Shown here piece by piece: positions 44,768 to 56,447 of a stretch of DNA of 64,000 nt (its first letter is position 1; the number at the start of each line of letters is the position of its first letter). Source of the stretch: Asterella californica (Eukaryota; Streptophyta; Marchantiopsida; Marchantiales; Aytoniaceae); assembly GCA_036924285.1 (NCBI GenBank), contig JAYKYS010000008.1:14927001-14991000 (forward strand). Reading direction: 5' to 3'. Both the position numbers and the translations under genes were made by a program. The notes below the pieces were generated by a model that was given only the letters and a program-made list of their open reading frames with translations, had not been told where the DNA came from and did not search any database.

Positions 44768-46912
44768 TGTCGTGTCGTGGACCGGCTCCTACCTGAAATT
44801 CAAACTTCGATGCTTGTCGTTCCAAAGACACTCATGAGAAGACAAGCTAGGCCCCTGCTTACGGGCTTTTGGCACCATTTCGGATCTCCACTTTCATCGC
44901 ATCAGTGGATACAGCTCCTTGTCAGCACTCCATAGGCACTTCGTCTACTTCGTTTGGACGCCTAGTGGAGAAGTTACAAGACTCGAAAGATGGAGAAAAT
45001 AAGCTAGGCCCCAGCTTACGGGCTTTTGGCACTATTTCGGATCTTCGCTTTCATCGCATCAGTGGATAGAGCTCCTTGTCAGCATTCCATAAGCACTTTG
45101 TCTACTTCATTTGGACGCCTAGTGGAGAAGTTATAAGACTCAAAAAATAGAGAAAATAAGCTAGGCCTCAGCTTATGGGCTTTTGGCACAACTTCGGATC
45201 TTCACTTTTATCGCATAGATGGGTAGAGCTCGTTGTCAGCTTTCCATGGGCATCTTGTTTACTTCGTTTGGATATCTAGTGAAGAAGTTATGCGATTCGA
45301 AAGAAGGCAAAATCAAGCTAAGCCCTAGTTACTTGCTAAGTGGGTATTTGATACTTCAGGCGTTATATCCAAGACGCAAGGGGTCTGCTTCATTTATGAT
45401 GACAGAACTTCGTACGTACAGAGACTGTAACAAGGGGGCAGCTTAAGGGGTAACTTGCGTCTGTGACCTGTCAACGGACGGTTCGGGAGATTTGGAGGTC
45501 CAATGCAAGCGCGCAAGGCATCGTTGGGTTCAGATCTGTGCAGGCTATGCACTGGTTAAGACGGTTTGGGAAGAGACGGATCGGGGGATGTGTACTGAGA
45601 GAAATTGAGACGCAAGAGAGAGATTTGGAGATTTCAGTTATCTGTGAAGGAGAATTGGACCGTTCGGACCGTTCCGGAGTCCAAACTTGCTGTCCTTGGA
45701 TCCATCGGGATCAGAACATCTGCTTGCGTCAAGTTTTTCATCGCGTGCGACTTAAAATTGGGTTGTTCTTAGCGATCGGTGTGCCAAGCTCTTCGTTCTT
45801 GGTGCCTACGTGATCAGGGAGTCTTCATCTACGCATAGGAGAAGATCGTATGTGAATTGGATTGTTGGTTTGGGCGAGGTGAGCGAGTTTGAGCCGCAAG
45901 GAGTCCATTTGCGTCAGTTTTTTGCAACCTGCGACCAAATTTTTTGCGTGGTTTTGCAAGGGGAACTCCAAACGACTTGTTTGGAGTCTCGTTGGGTTCG
46001 TGATAGCTAGATCTATCTACCAGGGAAGACGGATATCAGTTTGGACGATCCGTTCGTGCGGTGTGCGCGGTTTTAACCTCAGGGAGGAGTTTTTGAAGGT
46101 TCGGTCACCTGTGACCGAAAATTGGCGATATCTCGGCTGTTGGGAGTCGTATCTGAAGGTTTCTTGGGTTAACGAAGTCAGCAGAGGAGACCTTATCGAC
46201 ATCTGAAGTCCGTTCGATGAAAAGAGGAAGTTCTCAGATAGGTATTTTTCGGTTTCTTCGCTACGGATTTTGCTCCTTTGAGTTCGTTAGAGTTCTGGTT
46301 GGCTATATACAGCTTGTGGTAGCTAGCTTTAGCTAAGAACTTGTACATGGATGTGGTTTGGACTTGGGTTTGGATCGCATGGTATTGTTGTGGCTCTGCT
46401 TGTTAGCAAACAGAAGTTTCTCTTGCTTTGAGCTACGCTTCGGTGTTTTTTGGTCAGGGTTGAGAATCAGGAGTTGTTTTTAAGGGCTTTGAAGCAGGTT
46501 ACAGACCGCTTTGGTCTGTTCTTCAGTTCTGTGCTCTTAGGTGAAAGAACCGGCAGTGTACATACATTTGGAGTGTATATATCGCAACATTCATTTTCGT
46601 GGTTGTTTTTCTCTGTCTCGTCTCTGTTTCAGCACACAACATCTCCACAGCTAGGAATCTCGTGTTTTCCTAGACATCCTTCACGCAATATCTGACACGA
46701 TAACGGGTGAATGGACCTAAACTCACCAACCAACATTCTCTTCAACGTCTGGGTTGATATCTGATTCACTGTCGAAGAAGATCAATCATCGTGCGTGGAT
46801 CACGAGAAACTTTGGTGAGGAGTACTGTAGTCAAGTGATGGCTTTCTCATTTTCTTTGGTTGTATCTTTCATCGTAGATCAATTCAAGATCGTTATCTTG
46901 ACTTTGTATTAA
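44768..46912 (+). repeat. LTR-like repeat, plus-strand copy
   Basis: It starts TGTCGTGTCGTGGACCGG and shares many blocks, in order, with the reverse complement of 58470-57365: CCAAAGACACTCATG, CCAAGCTCTTCGTTCTTGG, AGTTCTCAGATAGG, GAGTTCTGGTTGG and CTTGTTAGCAAA. A TATA-like GGAGTGTATATA lies near 46575. The last part (46710-46912) matches 6881-6666. Open frames inside (for example 45463-45813) are not conserved as proteins. An LTR or truncated LTR element is the best reading, but a matching same-strand partner was not found. Confidence 0.5.
44847..45317 (+). repeat. Three tandem 157-bp units
   Basis: CTAGGCC begins at 44847, 45004 and 45161 and the next diverged copy begins at 45318, so the period is exactly 157 bases. 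The inverted partner near 58420-58260 has a single unit. Confidence 0.95.
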
Positions 46913-47950
46913 ATCGCGTGTACTTTCATGTCATTATTATATCTATCGTCCAACAAGTATGATTATCTGTGTTCAATTTGGATTCTGAAGTATTTTGGTT
47001 CAAGATTTGAAAGTGTGAGAATATTTAAGGGTGACACCTCGATCTATGATGTCAAGTAGGAGATAAAGTGATCTTCAAATCTTCTTTCTCATTGGTCTAT
47101 TTTTTATCAATCAAATTCATCCAAGTTCTAAGGACAGTTTTGGGGTTTCAGAGGTCTTCTCAGGGGTCATTTGTGGAGTGTGAGTTCTCGTTGGAAAGCA
47201 CTCAAGCTGGGCTGTAATCTAGAGAATAAGATCGATCCATTTGGAATTCTAAGTGTGGAGTTATGATAGTTCAAAGTCAAGAGATCTAATCAATATCCCG
47301 AGTCACGTTTCTGAGTGTCTCAAGAGTTTGAAAGATGATCTTTTGGTATTGTCAAGGTAGCTGGATAGTTGATGCAGTGCTGGTTGCAATGATATAAAAT
47401 AGTCATACATTTGGATTGGGTTTGATCTCGAAATGGTTGACTGAAATTGGCTGTAATAGTTGAGAGATAGAGGTAAAACCATTTTGCTTGGATTCAAGGA
47501 CTGAGTTGAGCATGGGATCAAATCTCGAAAATTTCGAAGATTGGAGTGTGCTCTGTCAGCTTATTACTTGTGAAATTTCAGCTCATTTAGTTAAGAGAAA
47601 GTGTTGAGGTCGTGGATTTTAGCCACAAGGGTTTGTAAAGCTCATAAGTTAGCACAGACAAAAGACTTGGTCCATTTTGGGCAATTGGTTTGAGGTCTAA
47701 AATTCAGAGAGTAGTAGTGAGGGGTCAAAGAGAATTTCTTGTGAAGTTCGAGTTGGGAGCAAGAGGTTGCTGAAGTTCAGACTGTAGCGTGTCGAGTTTT
47801 GAAGTACATGAAGGAGAGGATAGATCTTGCCTACATCTCTTGGTTGGTCTTGAACAAACTACTTGGGGTTTCAAGGTGGAACTTCTTGAAGGTATTCTTG
47901 TGAACTAAAACATATGTTTATCATGTATAGATCCTTCATGTACTTAGAAC
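46913..47950. other. Non-coding stretch left of element B
   Basis: No gene is recognised. It adjoined 57365 onward before element B inserted. Confidence 0.4.
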
Positions 47951-48639
47951 TGTAACGACCTATGTTACACATAGGAAGTTTGTCTATTAGTAAGATATTT
48001 AGTTATAACTAAGTGTTGAGAAGGCTTATTTGCTGCCCAAGTACTTTAACGAGGTATCAAGTTAGTCATGACTAGCTAAAGTTAGTTATGGTTAAACTTA
48101 GCAGTACTTTTGACATAATTCAGATATTTCCTAAAGAGTGAGCACTACTATCTTGTCATCTTGTCTAAAAGGTAGAAAGGAGGTGGAAAGTATCCCTTAT
48201 CTCTTTTTTGACTTGATATTAGTGGTGGGATTAAAGTTATGAACTTTGTGGGCATTAAAAACAAGAAGAGATTTCACATGTTTCCTTTTTAGTGGGTCCT
48301 AGTGTAGAGGGGGATGGAAATTTGAGATTCCTTGAGAATATTTCAGAATCCTTCTAGAAGTTGTTGATTTTGAAGGAATAAGCCCATGTGAAAAGGTAAG
48401 AAGCCTATGTGATTAATGCTTTTACCTTAATATGGAGATTTTTAGTTGATAAGTTTGTGGGTGTATGAATGAGTGAACTTAACATTTTTCTCTTCAAGTT
48501 CATGGTGTGCTTCCATCAAAGCCATCAGAGATGATCCCTGAGTGAGAGATAGGCCTGATATTTGCAGATTCATCGATGACGATCGTGGAGGTTGAGAGAT
48601 CAGAGGGTAGTTGATCGACGGGATCGTGGAGGGTTTACA
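47951..48639 (+). repeat. Element B 5' LTR, internally deleted
   Basis: It starts TGTAACGACCTATGTTACAC and ends GATCGTGGAGGGTTTACA. Compared with the 3' LTR it lacks the part matching 56929-57151 (about 223 bp), which contains the TATA box. The rest is closely similar. Confidence 0.95.
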
Positions 48640-48643
48640 TTTT

Positions 48644-48660
48644 TGGTTCCGTTGCCGGGA
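48644..48660 (+). promoter_or_regulatory. Element B primer-binding site
   Basis: TGGTTCCGTTGCCGGGA follows the 5' LTR after four bases. It resembles TGGCGCCGTTGCCGGGGA, the tRNA-Asp type site of many plant gypsy elements, with a few changes. Confidence 0.7.
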
Positions 48661-48899
48661 CCTCACTTGAAAGGATCATTGAAAGATGTTTAGACTATAT
48701 TCGACAAAAAGAGATCATGAGAGAGCACATGGAGAGAACGTTGGGAGGAGAGAGAACTAGCGTGATGTTAGCAACATTAGAACCTTTCGTGTATCCCGTA
48801 GTGATCTATGACGCATTCGAGATTATTCTTTACATCTTGTTCACTTAGAAAGAGTTTGAGGAGAGTTGAAAGAGGATGAAACAAGAGTTGTAGAGAAAG

Positions 48900-49460
48900 G
48901 AGGAGAGAGAAGTTATTAGAGGGAAAAAAATTCGAGTTTGAGGATTTCTGCTCTCTGGAAAATTTTTACAGTCATTGTCAGATTTTCTGTGAATTTTATT
49001 TTCCAGTGAAACTTTCCAAGACTGTAGCTTGGCTGATAACCTATCTACGACAAAAGAAATCATAAGAAAAGGTGGTCTAGAGAGGGAGCAATGAATTTTC
49101 AAATTTGAGGGGGTTTATTTGCGAGAGTTGAGAAATTTTGTTCTCTGGAAAAAGTTTACAGTCATTGTCAGATTTTCTGTGAATTTTATTTTCCTGAGAA
49201 ACTTTCCAGTGTTTTAGATTGGCTGATAAGCTATCTAGGACAATAGAAACCAGGAGAAGATGGTGTCTGAAGAAGGAGATAGAAATTTTCAAAGTAGAGG
49301 GGGTTGAAAGCCATGAGAGAAGTGAAAATATACAAATTTCAGTTCTCTGAAAATTTGTACAGTCAGCACCATCTCTTTTGATTAAAGAATTTTCTATTGA
49401 AACTTCATTAGTTAGTAGCTTGGAGGTTGAGCTACTGGAGATCACAAAAATCTTGGAGAG
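48900..49460 (+). repeat. Leader tandem repeat, three units of 190-200 bp
   Basis: CAGTCATTGTCAGATTTTCT begins at 48969 and 49159, and a diverged third copy (CAGTCAGCACC) at 49360. Minus-strand open frames across the repeat are by-products. Confidence 0.85.
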
Positions 49461-49519
49461 ATCTCTCACCGATTAAGAGATATACGGTTCGACATACAAG
49501 GAGGTCTTGAAGATACTTC

Positions 49520-49837
49520 ATGAGGAATCCTGTTCGAGTGCCGAGGTTGAAGAAGAGACGTTTGGGAGTTAGAACGGAGACGAAAAAGCCAAAGTTAAGT
49601 ATAGAGGCGTTGCGATCATGCATCTATTGCAGTTGGGGTGCCCTTTTTGCTCTATATCAAGAAGCTTCTGCGAGCATCGGCGTCGATGCGAAGAAGATTG
49701 AGTTCAAAGCATCATTCACTGTGGAGGTCACGAATGCTCCTGGCGAAGTAGAGTGTGATCTTTACAAGAGTGACTATAAGATGTCTGCTAGGATCAGTAC
49801 AAACGATGATCATGAGGATATTATCTTAGACTCTTAA
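49520..49837 (+). CDS. Element B leader open frame, unknown
   Basis: The 105-residue frame starts MRNPVRVPRLKKRRLGVRTE, strongly basic, and ends in an acidic NDDHEDIILDS. The middle has alternating hydrophobic residues. No known domain is recognised. It lies between the primer-binding site and the zinc-knuckle frame, so it may be the first part of an extended gag or an accessory frame. It could also be captured host sequence. Confidence 0.3.
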   Translation: MRNPVRVPRLKKRRLGVRTETKKPKLSIEALRSCIYCSWGALFALYQEASASIGVDAKKIEFKASFTVEVTNAPGEVECDLYKSDYKMSARISTNDDHEDIILDS

Positions 49838-50140
49838 TTTTAGATTGGATTTTATTTCATGTATAGCATGTATAATACACGATTTTCAGTATAAAGCTCG
49901 AAAGAGTTAAGAAAGTGATGTAGAGTTATTTTCCTCAAAGATATTTTGTCCACTTAATGGTTGAGAAGGTGCAACATGAGTGGAAGTTAGAAAGATTAGA
50001 AAGTTAGACTTAGAAACCTTCCTCAAGATTTAGATGTCATAGTAAGCGTCGAAGAGAGCTCGAAAGAGATTATCGTTGAGTCTGAGAACTCTAGTACAAA
50101 ACCTCAAGTAAAATCTCCGAGGAGAAGAGTAGAAACCGAC

Positions 50141-50452
50141 TTGTGGTGTTATTTTTGTAGAGGGTTGGGACATAAAGTAGTGAATTGTCCAACTAGAATC
50201 AAAACCGAGAGAGCTAAAGAGAAGCGGGAGTTTACTGATTTAAGTCTTCGAGTGGGTCCATCGTCACCAGCGCCAATTCATCTTCTAGGAGAAGATCCTT
50301 GTCCAAGTTGTGAAGTGGGTGATCTATCAAGAGGACACAAGTGCGTCGATGTGGCCGCCCTACTTACGTCAGTAGTCGAGAAGTTGGACGAGACTCAAAG
50401 AGCTGAGACGGAGAAGTTGTCGACTTCAAAAGAGAACTCGGCTGAGTTGTGA
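50141..50452 (+). CDS. Element B upstream zinc-knuckle frame
   Basis: The 103-residue frame opens MWCYFCRGLGHKVVNCP, a clear CCHC knuckle (C-x2-C-x4-H-x4-C). A second cysteine-histidine cluster, CPSCEVGDLSRGHKC, follows near residue 68. The C-terminus is glutamate and lysine rich. It lies upstream of the gag capsid-like domain, whereas retroelement gag normally has its only knuckle downstream of capsid. It may be an extra nucleic-acid-binding module of this family or a captured sequence. The frame continues upstream without a Met for some distance. Confidence 0.55.
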   Translation: MWCYFCRGLGHKVVNCPTRIKTERAKEKREFTDLSLRVGPSSPAPIHLLGEDPCPSCEVGDLSRGHKCVDVAALLTSVVEKLDETQRAETEKLSTSKENSAEL

Positions 50453-50665
50453 TGGAGATCGTCATTCGGATGATGGAGAAGGCGGTGATGCGACTCAGGC
50501 TCATGATTACCTTGGGAGAAGAGATGGCACAAGAGGTGTTGTTACAACCATTTCCTTTTATTTTACCTATGGTAGATTATTCGCGAATGGAATTGGTGAT
50601 GTTCGTACTCTTTTAACGAGTAGTTATTGCACAAAAATTAGAAGGATAGAAAGAATAGTTACAAG

Positions 50666-51261
50666 ATGGGGAAGTTACCAGTGTTTCATGAGAAGGACAA
50701 TGAAGATGTAGAACCATTTGTACGAGACTTCAAAAGGGGTTGCATCGAAAACAACATGAGAAAGAAGAAAGAATGGGTGTTGTTACTGCCAGAGTTTTTA
50801 GAAGATTTTGCTCTTACGTGGTATGAAGACCGAGTGAAGAGCAAGACACTTGGTGCAGTTGAGGACACATGGGAGACGTTGAGTAATGCACTCATCGAAG
50901 AATTTCTTCCAGAAGAGAGTTATGAGAAGCTCATGGTGGAGCTTACTCATTTGAAGCAACGAGACGACGAGAGAAAGTTCGGTAATATGTCGAAAGGGTG
51001 GATAAGTTGGAGCAACGGTTTCGGACGGTCCTACGGAAGAGTGGAGACAATGTGGAGCTAACGATGATGGGGATTGGAGCAGTGCTTACCAAGAACTTGG
51101 TGGGAGGGTTGAGACCTTCAATTCGAACCCAAGTGAGGTACGAGAAACCAACAAAGCGAAGGTCATCAAGATTACGACAAATATGGAAGAGAGTTTGGAT
51201 GAAGGGGATATCATCCAACCTCATCATGCCGCTCTGGTGTCGATTCCGACTCTTGGTTTAA
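50666..51261 (+). pseudogene. Element B gag, capsid-like domain
   Basis: The frame 50666-51061 contains MGKLPVFHEKDNEDVEPFV, then DFALTWYEDRV and LIEEFLPEESYEKLMVELTHL. This is the retrotransposon gag pattern: a W-Y context then a helical block. A frameshift near 51000 moves the frame into 50998-51261 (LEQRFRTVLRKSGDNVE...). Another near 51200 leads into the protease-bearing frame. Confidence 0.8.
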
Positions 51262-52315
51262 TCACAACGATAGCATCTGCACCATCACAATTGGTGATCG
51301 CTTCAACGTCAGCTCCTACTCCAACGGTGGTGCCAAGATCATTTGTCCCTACAGCGGTGTCTACTGCCACCTTTGATTTCCATGCTGAGTTGAAGAGCAT
51401 CACCGATACTCTTGCGGATCTCAAGATAAACGTGGTGCAGTTACGAGAATGGAGGAACAAAGGTGGAGGAGGAGGTCAAAGAGGTTACGACAACAATCCT
51501 AACCGAGGAAATCAAGGTACCTTTGGAGGAATCACTTGTTGGACATGTGGAGGTTCTCATTTCCAACGAAACTGTCCTAACAACGGAGCAAGAGGTGCCG
51601 AAGTTGTCAGAATGAATGTGGCTGGAGGAAATCTATCACAAGGACGAGACAAGGGAGTGGCTACTATCGATGTAGTGCGAGATCTCATCTACGAGAAAGG
51701 AGAGAGTTCAAACTCTTTTCATGCACTGGTGGAGCTTTTAGCTCAAGAAAGAAAAAGAACTAGATTTTTTGATGAACCGATTTTCATGGAGGAGTCAACA
51801 AGTAGAAGTACTCGTTCGAGTAATGTTTCGAGTACCCCAAGAGAACCAAGAAGGAAGTTGGAGATGGCGGATTTCACCATTTCATCTTCCCAAGCAAGAT
51901 ATGATGTGGTTGAAGATGTGGGTGCTCAGAAAGCCAACATCACTGTTGGGCAACTGATCGCACTTAATCCCAACTTACGAAGAGAACTCAGAGGAGGATT
52001 GAGTTCTAAGAGAAGCAAGAAGAAGAAACCCAAGAGCAAGACATCAAAGTCTGTGGGAGTGGGTGTGGTGGATGTGCATGCTTCAGAGATACGCACTAGG
52101 GCTTCAAAGATTGAAGTCCGATTGAATGATCACTATGTCTCTGACGTGTTGGTGGATGGAAGGTCGGCTGTAAATGCCATATCGGAGATGTTGATGAAGA
52201 GGTTGGGGATGGAACCAACTCGCCCAGCTAGCATTGTCGTGAGAATGACTAACAAGCAACGGGTAAGACCACTTGGTGTGTTAGAGAAGGTGGTTGTGTT
52301 CTGTGATGGGAGTTC
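51183..52315 (+). pseudogene. Element B nucleocapsid and protease
   Basis: The long frame has a glycine-rich linker, the CCHC-like knuckle CWTCGGSHFQRNC (C-x2-C-x3-H-x4-C), a basic SKRSKKKKPKSKTSK stretch and then the retropepsin site VLVDGRSAVNAISEML. The usual active-site phrase is close to VDGGSAVN, so an R replaces the expected G next to the catalytic triplet. The frame is cut by the inverted solo LTR at 52316; the rest of protease (LLLGRPWLRA) resumes after 53240. Confidence 0.85.
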
Positions 52316-53230
52316 TGTAAACCCTCCGTGGTCCTATCGATCAACTACGCCCCCGATCTCTTAACCTCCACGATCGTCATCCACGAATCTGCAACATGTC
52401 GGGCCTGTCTCTCACTCAGGGGTCACCTCTGATGGCTTTGATGGAAGCACACCATGAACTTGAAGAGAAAATGCTGAGTTCACTCATTCATACACTCACA
52501 AACTTATCCACTAAAAATCTCCTTAAACACATCAACTAAAATCCTCCATTCTAACGACGTCTCTCAAGTTCTCACATGCTAAAAATATCCCACACTCTCT
52601 ATATTACTCAAGTTGTCATTACGACAATGTGAAAACAAGGATGAGGAGCCCTTCTCTACTCCTCTATTTATACATTCTAGGTTTTTACTTTGGTACCCTC
52701 CGGTAACTCAACCGTAACTAATTTTACCAGGTTTTACTAAGATATTACTTAAGATAAAAGCATTAATCACATGAGCTTTTTACCTTTTCACATGGGCTTA
52801 TTCTTTCAAAGTCAACAACTTCTAGAAGGATTGTGAAATATTCTCAAGGAATCTCGAATTTCCACCCCCCCTCTACACTAGGACCCACTAAAAAGAAAAC
52901 ATGTGGAATCTCTTCTTGTTTTTAATGCCCACAAAGTCCACAACTTTAATCCAACCACTAATATCAAGTCAAAAAGGAGATAAGGGATACTTTCCACCTC
53001 CTTTCTACCTTTTAGACAAGATGACAAGATAGTAGTGCTCACTCTTTAGCAAATATCTGAATTCTGTCAAAAGTACAGCTAAGTTTAACCATAACTATTT
53101 TTTAGCTAGTCATGACTAACTTGATACCTCCTAAAAGTACTTTGGCAGCAAATAAACATTCTCAACACTTAGTTAGAACTAAACACCTTACTAATAGATA
53201 AACTTCCTATGTGTAACATAGGTCGTTACA
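52316..53230 (-). repeat. Inverted solo LTR of the element B family
   Basis: The segment is the reverse complement of the element B LTR: it starts TGTAAACCCTCC and ends ACATAGGTCGTTACA, over 915 bp. It retains the TATA box (reverse complement at 52665-52672) that the 5' LTR has lost. GTTC lies on both sides (52312-52315 and 53231-53234), matching the GAAC flank of the whole element on the other strand. No internal element sequence is left, so it is a solo LTR. Confidence 0.97.
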
Positions 53231-54260
53231 GTTCAAACAGTGATGTCCTTTGAAGTGTTAAAAGACTCTAGTTATGATTTGCTCCTAGGTAGGCCTTGGT
53301 TGAGAGCTGTGCGCACCATAGATAAGTGGCACAAGAGATATTTACGAATTGGATCTAGAGATCACAGAGTGATAGTACCTCTCTCGGGTGTTGGAGTTGT
53401 GACTTCTGACTCTGACAGACCCACTAGTGACTACTGGGCATCTAATTTGGAGGATGATCAAAGTGTCTTAGAAGTAGATACGGGAGATTCTTATGATCAA
53501 GAATCCTCGTCTGGGAACGAAGGATTTGGTCGAGATGAATCATTACATCAACTTAGTGCTATTGACTTGTTGCCGCGATCAGCAGTGAAGAAAGATCCTG
53601 ACAAAGAGGAGTTGAGTGAGGCGGAGATCGTGAGAAGACTCTCTACTCTGAAGTTGGGATCAATGTCACTCAAGATGAGAAAAGTAGATTCCTAGATATA
53701 TTTCGGAAATATATCCATGTGTTTGCTTTCAATTACAAGGATTTGAAGGAGGTGACTCTAGAGACTCATCGGATCGAATTGGAAGAGAACGCAAGACCAG
53801 TCCGACAGAAGCAGAGAAGAGTCAATCCTACAATGACAATGATGGTCAAGGAGGAGATAGACAAGTTGAAGGAGGCAAGTTTCATCTACGAGGTGGAGAA
53901 CTCAGAATGGGTTTCACCCATTGTGATTGTCAAGAAGAAGAATGGTAAGTTGCGAGTGTGCATAGACTATAAGAAGCTGAATGCAGTTATCAAGAAGGAT
54001 TATTACCCTCTACCATTTATAGATGAGATTTGGAGGAAGTTGCTGGTCATGAGTGGTACAGCTTTGGGGATGGTTATAGTGGGTATAACTAGATCAAGAT
54101 AGCACACGAGTACCAGTAGTTGACTACTTTCACTACTCCTTGGAGAACATTTGCATTTCGAGTGATGCCGTTCGGACTGTGTAATGCTCCAACCACGTTT
54201 CAAAGGTTCATGAACAAGGTGTTTGAACCATTCTTAGGGAACAAACAGTGATTTCATTGA
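53231..54260 (+). pseudogene. Element B protease end and reverse transcriptase N-terminal half
   Basis: The frame 53240-53695 begins with the protease end SFEVLKDSSYDLLLGRPWLR and then an acidic linker. The frame 53719-54102 carries SEWVSPIVIVKKKNGKLRV and CIDYKKLNAVIKKDYYPLP, the fingers motifs. Shifted frames then give [19 protein letters not shown] and [12 protein letters not shown]. The catalytic block reads FIDDFCVYG near 54255. Stops at about 53693 and 54100 and a frameshift near 54240 break it. Confidence 0.88.
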
Positions 54261-55217
54261 CGATTTCTGTGTGTACGGAAGAAAGGAGGACCACCTTGAT
54301 CATGTGATCAAAGTTTTGCAGCGGTTGGAGCAAGCCAACGCTTCTCTAAATCCAGAGAACTGCATCTTTGGCTGCGAAGAAGGTCTGCTGTTAGGGCACA
54401 TCATTTCCAAGAATGGGATTGCGGTAGATCCTGAGAAGGTGAAGAAGATTGTGGATCTTCCATTTCCGATCAACTTGACAAAGTTGAGACACTTTGTTGG
54501 CATGGTTGGATATTACCGTATGTTTGTCTTTTCTTTCTCAAACAAAGCAATAGCTTTGACTATGTACATGAAGAAGGGAGTTGATTTTGACTTGATAGTG
54601 CATGATCAGAAGGCAAAGGAAGCATTTGAGGAGCTGAAAAAGACATTGGTGACAGCTCCTATACTTGCTAAACCTGAGTGGAATAAAGCATTATTCTGTA
54701 TACAGATGTCTCTAATGTAGCAATCGGATGTACATTAAGTCAGTTAGATGGAGATGGGCATGATCATCCTATAGCTTATGCTAGTATGCAGATGGTTCTA
54801 GCGGAGAAGAATTACGCTGTGATTGAACGAGAAGGATTAGCGGTAATCTTTGGATTGAAGAAATTTCGACACTACTTGCTAGGAGGGAAATTTTCCATAG
54901 TCACAGATCACAAGGCTTTAAAGTATATCTTTAATAAGCCTAACGCCGAAGGTCGTATTGCTCGTTGGAAGATCGTTCTAACAGAATACGATTACGTGAT
55001 CAAAGATAGACCAAGGAAAAAGCATGCGAATGCTGATCTTTTGTCGAGGGCTTATGATGACGAGGGAGAAGAACCGTTTGATGATTCATTTCCAGACGAG
55101 CATCTGATGACCATCACAAACACTGAGGAGATACCGGACGAGTACAATGAAATCTGGAGTTTCCTTGCAGATGGTTCTTTTCCAGAAGGTATCATACTCG
55201 AGAACGTAATGCGTTGA
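54261..55217 (+). pseudogene. Element B reverse transcriptase end and RNase H
   Basis: The frame 54271-54720 holds LLGHIISKNGIAVDPEKVKK and LRHFVGMVGYYRMF, the region after the YxDD box. The frame 54786-55217 is RNase H with AEKNYAVIEREGLAVIFGLK, FRHYLLGG, VTDHKALKYIFN and HANADLLSRAY. The two are joined through a frameshift near 54715-54790. The RNase H part looks undamaged by itself. Confidence 0.9.
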
Positions 55218-56434
55218 TCAAGAGATGCAAACCTTACACCATGGTGGAGAGAATTCTATTTCATCAAGGAGCAGATGGGTTACTAAGGAGAGCAGTTGGT
55301 CAGAAGGAAGCGTTCAAGATAATGCACGAGTTTCACGACGGTACTGTTTGCGGAGAACACTTTGCTGGTAAGATAACAGTCTTCAAGATTTTGGATGCTG
55401 ATTATCATTGGAGAGGAATTTTCAAGGAATGTTTAGACTATTGCAAAACTTGTGACGTATGTCAAGCATTTGCTCTAAAGTCTACTAGAACACCTCCGTT
55501 AAGATCAATTTCAGTATTGGGGCCGTTTGAGAAGTGAGGTATTGAATTTGTAGGTCCTCTTAATAAGACACCTCTAGGCAATAGATACATTGTAGTCGCC
55601 ACCGACTATTGTACCAAGTGGGTAGAGGCTAGACCTTTGAAGGAGACTAATGAAACAGAAGTAGGTAGATTCTTATGGGAGAGGATCATCATGAGATTTG
55701 GATGTCCGTTAGAGTTGGTCTCAGATAGAGGAGGAGAGTTTGTAGGGAGCATGACTACTGCTATGCTACAACACTTTTCTATCAAGCCACGAGTAACGAC
55801 CTCATACAAACCAAATGCTAATGGTCTTGCGGAGAAGACCAATCTTACACTTTGTATGATGCTCGCCAAAGATGCTGGTGTTGAGACTACGAAACATACT
55901 TGGGATAAGAGGCTACATGCCATCTTATGAGAGTATCGAACGACAACAAAGACTTCTACTGGGTACTCTCCATTTCGACTGGTTTATGGAGTGGAGTCCA
56001 AGTTGCCGATCCAATTCGAATTGGATACTTTTCAAACTATTCAACGAAAGTTGAAGAGGTCAAGGAGAGAAGATCAAGAAGGGAGCAACTCATGGAGTTG
56101 GAAGAGACTCGAGCGGTAGCAATGATCCGGATGGAACGAGCTTAGGCGTATCAAAAGAAGAGTTACGACAAACGTTTGGGCAAGAGGGAGGTAAAACCTT
56201 TTCAAGTCGGAGATTGAGTAATGTTGTATGATGCTATCCGATTCAAGGAGGGCTAGGAAGAAGTTTCTTCCTAGATATTTTGGTCCTTTTGTTGTAGATA
56301 AGGTGTGGGACAAATTCACATATGACCTTCAGGAGCTGGGAGGAAGGAGATTTGATCGAGTAAACCATGACAAGTTGAAGTTATTTCATCGACGAAAGTT
56401 TTCTCTTCACTTCGAGGACGGAGCGAAAATTTAG
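55214..56434 (+). pseudogene. Element B integrase
   Basis: The frame 55214-55537 has the zinc-binding domain ending YCKTCDVCQAFA. A stop at 55535 precedes the core, whose first catalytic position reads GIEFVGPL with E where D is usual. VSDRGGEFVG and NGLAEKTNLTL supply the other two catalytic contexts in the frame 55637-55930. Another stop at 55928 and a frameshift lead to EYRTTTKTSTGYSPFRLVYG. The frame 56228-56434 is the C-terminal domain with LPRYFGPFVVDKVWD, ending just before the 3' LTR. Confidence 0.9.
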
Positions 56435-56447
56435 TTCGTGGGTAAAA

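Noticed and set aside
48845..49469. Minus-strand open frames with repeated NKIHRKSDNDCK phrase
   Set aside because: They lie antisense in the tandem leader of element B. The repeated peptide reflects the DNA repeat.
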